NCBI GenBank assembly: GCA_043803805.1
Contig: JAZDJP010000138.1
Coordinates: 1-16,268 of the forward strand
Direction: 5' to 3'
DNA: 16,268 nucleotides
Origin: JAZDJP01 sp043803805
GTDB lineage: Bacteria > Planctomycetota > JAZDJP01
Shown: positions 7,395-13,455 of the stretch, piece after piece
Position numbering within the stretch: position 1 is the stretch's first letter
Layout of the letters: the number at the start of each line of letters is the position of its first letter
Program-made: the position numbers and the translations under genes
Notes under the pieces: generated by a model
The model's database searches: none
The model's input: the letters and a program-made list of their open reading frames with translations, nothing else
Told to the model about the DNA's origin: nothing

Positions 7395-7558
7395 CGGAGT
7401 TCTACGCACACACCCATCCCGACAAACCGTGGCAGAAGATTTTGGACCATCTGAAATCCGTCGAGGATTTCGTCATCACTGGTGACGAAATCCGCCGGCG
7501 TCGCGCCGACGACGCGAAGCGGGAATTTATGGAAGAGCGTGCCGGAGGGGTAAAGTGA
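7391..7558 (+). CDS. Small protein resembling the extreme N-terminus of Cas3
   Basis: Encodes 55 residues from GTG, with AAGGGGGAGG (7374-7383) well placed upstream. The opening TEFYAHTHPDKPWQKILDHL, then KSVEDF, parallels the start of the downstream Cas3 (NFYAHS...WEPLETHLTEVAG): FYAH, a Trp, an HL pair and a Val in the same order. The HD motif and everything after are missing; instead it ends in a charged helix (DEIRRRRADDAKREFMEERA). Its stop overlaps the cas3 start as GTGA at 7555-7558, so the two are translationally coupled. It may be a relic of an earlier cas3 start, or a small accessory peptide. No function can be assigned. Confidence 0.45.
   Translation: MTEFYAHTHPDKPWQKILDHLKSVEDFVITGDEIRRRRADDAKREFMEERAGGVK
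7514..7527 (+). repeat. 14-bp direct repeat, copy 2
   Basis: Exact copy of 7224-7237, 290 bp downstream, inside the small frame preceding cas3. Confidence 0.7.
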
Positions 7559-9750
7559 GCGATAAAAATTTTTACGCGCATTCGAAGGAAGGGGTGCCAC
7601 CATCCGAGTGGGAACCGCTCGAGACGCATTTGACTGAAGTTGCCGGGCGGGCTTCGGAATTCGCGAGGGCGTTCGGATCGGGCGACTGGGCGTACAATGC
7701 TGGATTGTTGCATGATCTCGGCAAGGCGACGCAGGCCTTTCAGTCATATCTTCTGCGGAGCAACGGGTTGGATGACGCGGAATACGATCGCGATGGGAGC
7801 ATATCCAATCATGCCAGCGCCGGGGCCGCGTTGGCAGAGGATCGTATAAAACAACCGGTCGGACGTATTCTGTCCTATCTGACCGCCGGACACCATGCGG
7901 GATTGCCGGATTGGGGCACGGCCGACAGCGGCAACGCCGCGCTCCAGATTCGGTTCAATGAAGGCCGGGAGAATTTGAAACGTATTCAAGAGACGGCCAA
8001 GTCCGCGCTGGGGCAACTTCGCGCCATGCGTCCGCCGAAATTCGTGAAATCCGACGGAATGCATCTTTGGATCCGGATGCTTTTTTCTGCGCTCGTCGAT
8101 GCCGATTTCCTTGCGACCGAAGAATTCATGCGGTCGGAACAGGTCTCGGCGCGTGTCGGATTCGCGACACTTTCCGAATTGAAATCGCACTTGGACGCAC
8201 ACTTGGATGGTTTGATGGCGAAGGCCCCGGATACGCCGGTGAATTGCGCACGCCGGGAGGTACTTGCCGCCTGCCGGAAGGCGGCGGAACTGCCCCCCGG
8301 TCTTTTTTCGCTTACGGTGCCGACCGGAGGGGGGAAAACGCTCTCCGCCACGGCGTTTGCGCTCGACCACGCAATCCGGAACCGAAAACGACGTGTCATT
8401 TATGTCATTCCTTATACGAGCATTATCGAGCAGACGGCGGAAATCTTCTCCGGTATCTTCGGTGCGGAAAATGTTGTCGAGCACCACAGCAACCTTGATC
8501 CGGATAAGGAAACCCTCCGGACTCGTTTGGCGTCAGAGAACTGGGACGCGCCGGTCATCGTGACGACCAATGTTCAGTTTTTTGAGTCGCTCTACGCGGC
8601 GAAAACCGGCAGGTGCCGGAAACTTCACAACATCGTGGAAAGCGTCGTCATCCTTGACGAGGCGCAGTTGTTGCCGTCGGAACGACTTGCGCCGTGTGTG
8701 GATGTCATGAATCGTCTGGCAATCGACTATGGTGTGACGATTGTGCTTTCGACAGCCACCCAGCCAGCCCTTTCGACGTTGCCGGATCGGTGTCCGCGGC
8801 TTTTTCAGACCACGGAGATCATCCCGGCGGGGGCTTGCTTATATGAACGATTGAAGCGGGTCGAATATTGTTTTCCGGATGATCTCCAGACCCCCATTGC
8901 ATGGCAGGACTTGGTTGGAAAACTTACGGTTCATTCTCAAGTGCTTTGTGTTGTCAACCGGCGGCAGGATTGCCATGATCTTTATCGGTTGCTTCCGCCA
9001 AGCGACGAGAATGTCCATCTTTCCGCGCTCATGTGCGGGGAGCATCGTTCGAAAGTCATTGCGGAAATCAAACGGCGCTTGAAGGCTGGATTGCCGGCGA
9101 GAGTTGTGAGTACCCAATTGATCGAGGCTGGCGTGGATATTGATTTCCCCGTGGTTTTCCGCGCTTTCGCGGGGTTTGATTCGATCGCCCAGGCCGCCGG
9201 GCGGTGTAATCGGGAGGGAAAGGTCGATGTCGGTCAGGTTCATGTTTTCGTGACGAAACACACAAGGGGTTTGCTGGGCAAGGCGGAGGATACGGCACTT
9301 GAGATGCGTGCCTGTGGAATCGGCCCTGAGTCGTCGGATGCATTCACGAGATTTTTCGGTTTGCTCTATGCCAAGAAAAATGATCTTGGGGAAAAATGGT
9401 TGGAAGAACGGTTGAAAAAAGATGCTTCCCGCGGGGAATTTCACTTTCGAACCGCAGGAATGGAATTCAAAATGATTGACGATGCGGCGCAACGGCCGGT
9501 CTTGGTTCGATATGGCGCCAATGACAATCTCCTCAAGCAACTTCGTCATGACGGACCGTCCCGTGATTTGTCACGCCGTCTGCAACGATACACAGTGAAC
9601 ATTTCGGTTTGGACGTTTGATCAGGCGCTCGCGGACGGGTTGGTCGAAGAGATACGTCCCGGTTACTGGTGTTGGGCGGGCAAGTATGATGAAATTCTCG
9701 GCTTGGATGTTTCCGGCGGTGGCCGGGTACCGGAGGATCTGATCGTTTGA
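7555..9750 (+). CDS. cas3: CRISPR-associated helicase/nuclease Cas3, type I-C
   Basis: Encodes 731 residues. Cas3 is recruited by Cascade to the displaced DNA strand and unwinds and degrades it. The N-terminal HD nuclease has YAHS at 7-10, LLHDLGK with H53-D54, NHASAGAAL near 85 and AGHHAGLPD at 111-119. The SF2 helicase follows: Walker A PTGGGKT at 256-262, ILDEAQ with D368-Q371, STATQPAL at 399, and QAAGRCNREG at 546. The domain order and length are normal for a fused Cas3 and all core motifs look intact. The GTG at 7555 has GGAGGGG just upstream and overlaps the previous stop. cas5 follows after 17 nt. Confidence 0.96.
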   Translation: MSDKNFYAHSKEGVPPSEWEPLETHLTEVAGRASEFARAFGSGDWAYNAGLLHDLGKATQAFQSYLLRSNGLDDAEYDRDGSISNHASAGAALAEDRIKQPVGRILSYLTAGHHAGLPDWGTADSGNAALQIRFNEGRENLKRIQETAKSALGQLRAMRPPKFVKSDGMHLWIRMLFSALVDADFLATEEFMRSEQVSARVGFATLSELKSHLDAHLDGLMAKAPDTPVNCARREVLAACRKAAELPPGLFSLTVPTGGGKTLSATAFALDHAIRNRKRRVIYVIPYTSIIEQTAEIFSGIFGAENVVEHHSNLDPDKETLRTRLASENWDAPVIVTTNVQFFESLYAAKTGRCRKLHNIVESVVILDEAQLLPSERLAPCVDVMNRLAIDYGVTIVLSTATQPALSTLPDRCPRLFQTTEIIPAGACLYERLKRVEYCFPDDLQTPIAWQDLVGKLTVHSQVLCVVNRRQDCHDLYRLLPPSDENVHLSALMCGEHRSKVIAEIKRRLKAGLPARVVSTQLIEAGVDIDFPVVFRAFAGFDSIAQAAGRCNREGKVDVGQVHVFVTKHTRGLLGKAEDTALEMRACGIGPESSDAFTRFFGLLYAKKNDLGEKWLEERLKKDASRGEFHFRTAGMEFKMIDDAAQRPVLVRYGANDNLLKQLRHDGPSRDLSRRLQRYTVNISVWTFDQALADGLVEEIRPGYWCWAGKYDEILGLDVSGGGRVPEDLIV

Positions 9751-9767
9751 TTATCGAGAGGTGAACC

Positions 9768-10481
9768 ATGAGGGGATTTTGTCTGGATGTCGCCGGGCCG
9801 TACGCCTGTTTCACCCGTCCGGAAATGAAGGTGGAACGGGTGAGTTATGATTGTATCACGCCGTCGGCGGCGCGGGCGATCTTTGATGCCATTCTTTGGA
9901 AACCCGCCATACGTTGGCGGCCGACACGGATTGAGGTACTCGCGCCCATCCGGTGGGTATCCGTCCGGCGGAACGAAGTGGGGAAGGTGGCGTCTTCCCG
10001 GTCTTCCGGAATCTTTGTCGAGGACGAACGCCAGCAACGCGCCGGATTGTTCCTTCGGGATGTGAAATACCGTCTCTTCGCCGAGTTCGACTTCATCCCG
10101 CCCGATAGGCGGGGGGCAGTTTACAACCCCGTGCCGGAATGGCTCGTGGATTCAGAGGAGGTTGCCGATCTCAAGAAGGCCGACATCCGGTCCGATGAAA
10201 CCGAGGCGAAATACGCCGCCATGTTCGAGCGGCGGGCGAAGAAAGGACAATGCTTCAATCAACCCTATCTCGGATGCCGAGAGTTCTCGGCGTCGTTCCG
10301 ACTCGTGGATCCGCACGCCGAACCGACCACGCCCATTCCGGAGACGTGCGACCTGGGGTTCATGCTTTACGATCTGGATTACTCCGATCCGGCCGACATC
10401 AACCCCATGTTCTTCCGGGCGAAGATGGAAAATGGCGTTGTTACGGTTCCGTCACCGGCGAGTGAGGAGGTGCGGCGATGA
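9768..10481 (+). CDS. cas5: Cas5c, pre-crRNA endonuclease and Cascade subunit
   Basis: Encodes 237 residues. In type I-C systems there is no Cas6; Cas5c (Cas5d) cuts the pre-crRNA in each repeat and holds the 5' handle. No cas6 is present here, in keeping. The start MRGFCLDVAGPYACFTRPEM, then AARAIFDAILWKPAIRWRPT and IRWVSVRRNEV, are typical Cas5c signatures. A Tyr reported as catalytic in Bacillus halodurans Cas5d (in its 'IYWKP', from memory) appears as L43 here, a position I believe varies in the family. The ATG is preceded by GAGAGGTGA (9756-9764). The stop overlaps the cas8c start as ATGA at 10478-10481. Confidence 0.92.
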   Translation: MRGFCLDVAGPYACFTRPEMKVERVSYDCITPSAARAIFDAILWKPAIRWRPTRIEVLAPIRWVSVRRNEVGKVASSRSSGIFVEDERQQRAGLFLRDVKYRLFAEFDFIPPDRRGAVYNPVPEWLVDSEEVADLKKADIRSDETEAKYAAMFERRAKKGQCFNQPYLGCREFSASFRLVDPHAEPTTPIPETCDLGFMLYDLDYSDPADINPMFFRAKMENGVVTVPSPASEEVRR

Positions 10482-12196
10482 TTCTGCAGGCGCTGAAGGA
10501 ATACTACGACAGGAAACCACCAGCCCCGGAGGGTTGGCTTTGGAAGGAAATACCGTTTCTGGCAGTGATTGATAATCAAGGACGGTTTGTTTGTTTTCAA
10601 GATACGAGAGAGGGGGAAGGCAGGCAGAAGCGGGCAAAATCGTTTCTCGTCCCTTCTCTTGGTGAAAAGAAAGGGAACGGTATAAAGGCAAACTTGTTTT
10701 GGGAAAATATCGAGTACATGTTCGGGATTCCAGTCCCGACCAAGGCGAAAGAAAACCCCGATCCGGATCGAGTCAAAATGCAAGCGAAGGCATTTCGAGA
10801 TCGCATCGAAGGACTCCGAGGGAGTTCGATTTCTTTGGACGCAGCCAGAAAGTTTGTCAAACAGAATCATGCGGACCGTGTCCGGAAAGATTCGCTTTGG
10901 GAAACTGTACTGGCGACGAACCAGACCATTCTTCTATCCTTGCAAGGCGTTGGACCTGTCACGGACGATTCCATTGTTCGAGATTCGGTTAAGTCGGTTG
11001 AGGAGACGAAGAATGCGATTGGTACATGTTTGGTGACAGGGCGAAGGGAGGAAATTGCACGATTGGAACCGCCAATCAAGGGGGTTCGGGGCAACGATGG
11101 GAAGGTCGAGCGTGCGTTGGTGTCTTTTAATATCGATTCTTTCAACTCTTTTGGAAAATCGAAAAACTACAATTCTCCAATCGGAAAATCAACGGTCTCC
11201 GCATATGCGGCCGCTCTCAATCATCTGTTTTCTAGGGATTCAAAGCAACGCATGCAGGTCGGCGACGCGTCCACCGTATTTTGGGCGGCGAAATCCGAGG
11301 ACGTTGGGTTCGAGACTGACTTCTCCGCATTTTTCGGCGAATCACCGAAAGACGATCCGGATCGCGGCACACGTGTTGTGGAGGGTTTATTCAGTGCTGT
11401 AAAGACAGGTGCTTATGCCGATGATCGGAGCGACCGGCGGTTTTATGTTCTCGGTTTGGCGCCGAACGCCTCGCGCATTGCCGTTCGTTTCTGGATTGTC
11501 AATACCATTGCCGCCATGGCGGGAAGGATTGCGCAGCATTTCGAGGGTTTGCGGATCGCGCACGGTCCGAAAGAGCGGGAGACGCTTTCTCTGTTCCGTC
11601 TACTCGTCTCGACCGCGGTTCAAGGAAAGGCGGAAAATATCCCGCCGAATCTCGGCGGCGACACCATGCGCGCCATCCTCGAAGGACTTCCGTATCCCCA
11701 AACACTTTTGCAAGGCGCGATTCGGAGGATTCGCGCGGAGCGTGAGGTCACGTATCCCCGAGCCGCGCTCATCAAGGCGTGTCTCAATCGTTCAAGTCGT
11801 TATCGAAACCCCAATGGAAAGGAGGAACTATCCGTGGCTCTTGACGAAACCAATGCCAATGTCGGTTATCGCCTCGGGCGGTTGTTCGCGACGCTCGAAA
11901 AGATTCAATCGGAGTCCCATCCCGGCATCAACGCGACAATCCGGGACAAGTTCTACAGCGCCGCGTCGAGTTCGCCGGTGACGGTCTTCGGCAACCTGAT
12001 GCGACTCAAAAATCATCATCTCAATAAATTGGATCATCCCGGGAGAAAGATCTTTTTTGAGAAGTTGATGGGCGAAATCATGAGCGCCGTGGATGCGAAT
12101 GGTTTCCCGGCGCACCTTCGGTTGGACGATCAGGGCCGTTTCGCCATCGGTTATTATCACCAGATGCAGAAGTTTTACGAGAAACGGGAAGTGTAA
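10478..12196 (+). CDS. cas8c: Cas8c (Csd1), Cascade large subunit
   Basis: Encodes 572 residues. Cas8c recognises the PAM and helps unwind target DNA. The N-terminus MILQALKEYYDR...GWLWKEIPFLAVIDNQGRFV is the usual Csd1 opening, and the C-terminal region (YYHQMQKFYEKREV end) is likewise typical. GAGGAGGTG precedes the ATG, which overlaps the cas5 stop. By hand count GC is about 49% over 10501-11220 against about 55% over 11521-12180, so the front of the gene is more AT-rich than the back and than the neighbouring genes. The last 120 codons also encode a separate small subunit (see next feature). Confidence 0.94.
   Translation: MILQALKEYYDRKPPAPEGWLWKEIPFLAVIDNQGRFVCFQDTREGEGRQKRAKSFLVPSLGEKKGNGIKANLFWENIEYMFGIPVPTKAKENPDPDRVKMQAKAFRDRIEGLRGSSISLDAARKFVKQNHADRVRKDSLWETVLATNQTILLSLQGVGPVTDDSIVRDSVKSVEETKNAIGTCLVTGRREEIARLEPPIKGVRGNDGKVERALVSFNIDSFNSFGKSKNYNSPIGKSTVSAYAAALNHLFSRDSKQRMQVGDASTVFWAAKSEDVGFETDFSAFFGESPKDDPDRGTRVVEGLFSAVKTGAYADDRSDRRFYVLGLAPNASRIAVRFWIVNTIAAMAGRIAQHFEGLRIAHGPKERETLSLFRLLVSTAVQGKAENIPPNLGGDTMRAILEGLPYPQTLLQGAIRRIRAEREVTYPRAALIKACLNRSSRYRNPNGKEELSVALDETNANVGYRLGRLFATLEKIQSESHPGINATIRDKFYSAASSSPVTVFGNLMRLKNHHLNKLDHPGRKIFFEKLMGEIMSAVDANGFPAHLRLDDQGRFAIGYYHQMQKFYEKREV
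11818..11825 (+). promoter_or_regulatory. Internal ribosome binding site for Cas11c
   Basis: AAAGGAGG inside the cas8c coding sequence, eight bases before an in-frame GTG at 11834. The same 11-mer AAAGGAGGAAC with the same eight-base spacing precedes cas7 (12208-12218), so the site looks selected rather than accidental. Confidence 0.75.
11834..12196 (+). CDS. cas11: Cas11c small subunit, internal translation product of cas8c
   Basis: A GTG in frame with cas8c would give a 120-residue protein beginning MALDETNANVGYRLGRLFAT and sharing the cas8c stop. Type I-C Cascade is known to contain Cas11c made from an internal start in cas8c (about 120 residues in the characterised system, from memory). 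The size agrees, and the Shine-Dalgarno AAAGGAGG eight bases upstream is nearly ideal. The helical, basic sequence suits a subunit lining the non-target strand path. Production from this start is inference but strongly indicated. Confidence 0.78.
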   Translation: MALDETNANVGYRLGRLFATLEKIQSESHPGINATIRDKFYSAASSSPVTVFGNLMRLKNHHLNKLDHPGRKIFFEKLMGEIMSAVDANGFPAHLRLDDQGRFAIGYYHQMQKFYEKREV

Positions 12197-12223
12197 ACCA
12201 TCATTCCAAAGGAGGAACGTGTC

Positions 12224-13096
12224 ATGGGCGAGTCCATCAAGAACCGGTACGATTTCGTATATCTCTTCGATGTCCAGGACGGCAATCCGAACGGCGACCC
12301 TGACGCCGGAAATCTGCCTCGCGTGGATGCGGAAACCGGGTGCGGTTTGGTGACGGATGTGTGTCTCAAGCGAAAGGTCAGGAACTATGTCTTGTTGACG
12401 AAAAACGCGAAACCGCCGTTCGATATCTTCGTGAAGGAAAAGGCGATCCTCAATGATGCAATCGATCTGGCGCACGAGCAGGAATCGGTCAAGTCCAAGG
12501 AAAAAGGCGAGAAGACCGAGGCGGCGCGGAAATGGATGTGTGAGAAGTTTTATGACATCCGGACTTTCGGGGCGGTTCTGTCTGTCGGAAAAAACGCTGG
12601 ACAGGTTCGCGGCCCCGTGCAGATGACATTTGGTCGTTCCGTTGATCCGATTGTGGCTTTGGAACATACGATTACACGCATGGCGGTGACGACAAAAGAA
12701 GAGGCAGAGAAACAGAGTGGCGACAATCGTACGATGGGGCGCAAGAACACCGTTCCCTACGGACTTTACAAATCCTTCGGATTCATTTCCGCCCACTTGG
12801 CCGTTCAGACGGGATTCGGCGAGGAGGATTTGAAATTGTTCTGGGAGGCGCTTAAAAACATGTTCGAACATGACAGGTCGGCGGCGCGGGGATTCATGAA
12901 CGCTCGCAGGACCGTCGTTTTCAAGCACGCGACGGCGCTTGGGAATGCGCAGGCGCACGATCTTTTCGACTTGGTGAAGGTCGAGCGAGCCGGCGATGCG
13001 TCGAAGCCGGTGCGGGCGTTCTCTGACTACAAGGTCACGTCGCTTGCGGAAATTCAAAAGGTGTGCCCGAAGGGGGTGGAGGCGCTCGAAATCTGA
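12224..13096 (+). CDS. cas7: Cas7c (Csd2), Cascade backbone subunit
   Basis: Encodes 290 residues. Cas7 forms the helical backbone that binds the crRNA spacer. The opening NRYDFVYLFDVQDGNPNGDP, followed by DAGNLPRVDAETGCGLVTDVCLKRKVRNY, is the standard Csd2/Cas7 RRM-like start. Also seen are FYDIRTFGAVLS, GPVQMTFGRSVDPI and RTMGRKNTVPYGLY. The length is normal for the family. AAAGGAGGAAC at 12208-12218 gives a strong ribosome binding site. In most type I-C loci cas4 follows directly; here an 83-nt gap with a promoter and a toxin-antitoxin pair intervene. Confidence 0.95.
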   Translation: MGESIKNRYDFVYLFDVQDGNPNGDPDAGNLPRVDAETGCGLVTDVCLKRKVRNYVLLTKNAKPPFDIFVKEKAILNDAIDLAHEQESVKSKEKGEKTEAARKWMCEKFYDIRTFGAVLSVGKNAGQVRGPVQMTFGRSVDPIVALEHTITRMAVTTKEEAEKQSGDNRTMGRKNTVPYGLYKSFGFISAHLAVQTGFGEEDLKLFWEALKNMFEHDRSAARGFMNARRTVVFKHATALGNAQAHDLFDLVKVERAGDASKPVRAFSDYKVTSLAEIQKVCPKGVEALEI

Positions 13097-13127
13097 TGTT
13101 CGGGGGGCGGGGTGGTAAAAAGGCCGT

Positions 13128-13156
13128 TTGACAAACCATGCGAAATATCGTATGAT
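13128..13156 (+). promoter_or_regulatory. Strong sigma70-type promoter for the phd-pin module (and cas4-cas1-cas2)
   Basis: TTGACA at 13128-13133 (six of six) and TATGAT at 13151-13156 (five of six) are separated by exactly 17 bp. It lies in the gap after cas7, about 24 bp before the antitoxin start. It is the best promoter-like sequence I found in the window. No terminator is visible between the module and cas4, so it should also serve cas4, cas1 and cas2. Confidence 0.75.
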
Positions 13157-13162
13157 ATTCCG
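13141..13162 (+). promoter_or_regulatory. Inverted repeat over the -10, candidate antitoxin operator
   Basis: AATATC (13144-13149) and GATATT (13154-13159) form a perfect 6-bp inverted repeat around GTAT; the flanking CG pairs also match, giving eight of nine pairs over 22 bp. It contains the whole -10 element. Phd/YefM antitoxins repress by binding palindromes over their own promoter, so this is a natural operator. Confidence 0.6.
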
Positions 13163-13179
13163 TAAGGGAGGTCAATACC

Positions 13180-13455
13180 ATGAGCAAGATCATTTCGATG
13201 CAGGACATCCGGGTGTCGCTGGCCGCGATCGCCGACGAGGCCGAGGCCGGGGAGTCGTTTGTCGTCATCCGGAATTCGAAGCCGGCATTTCGGATTGAAC
13301 CGCCCGAAAGGGGCGTTTCCGGAAAGAAACGTTCCGCCCTGACGCTTGGTGAGATCACGGGGCGTCTCGACAAGGCGTCCGCCGGAAGCCGGATCTCCGC
13401 CCGGGAACTGGATGCCATTATCCACGAGGCGCATGGCCGGGGCGGAGCGCGATGA
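13180..13455 (+). CDS. Phd/YefM-family antitoxin inside the cas operon
   Basis: Encodes 91 residues. The N-terminal 50 residues, ISMQDIRVSLAAIADEAEAG then ESFVVIRNSKPAFRI, show the Phd/YefM pattern: a first strand, helix, then 'G..v.I.r.gkp.a.l'. This fold binds DNA at its N-terminus and wraps the toxin with its C-terminus. AAGGGAGG at 13164-13171 supports the ATG. Its stop overlaps the toxin start as ATGA (13452-13455). It lies between cas7 and cas4, where type I-C loci normally have no gene. Expected roles are to neutralise the PIN protein and to repress the promoter at 13128-13156. Confidence 0.75.
   Translation: MSKIISMQDIRVSLAAIADEAEAGESFVVIRNSKPAFRIEPPERGVSGKKRSALTLGEITGRLDKASAGSRISARELDAIIHEAHGRGGAR

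Noticed and set aside
8656..8667. DEAQ in place of DEAH in Cas3 as a defective helicase motif
   Set aside because: As I recall the family, type I-C Cas3 proteins often have DEAQ or similar here; the Asp-Glu pair is intact.
11828..13057. Minus-strand frame of about 409 codons opposite cas8c and cas7
   Set aside because: A shadow of two firmly identified cas genes, with no domain resemblance.
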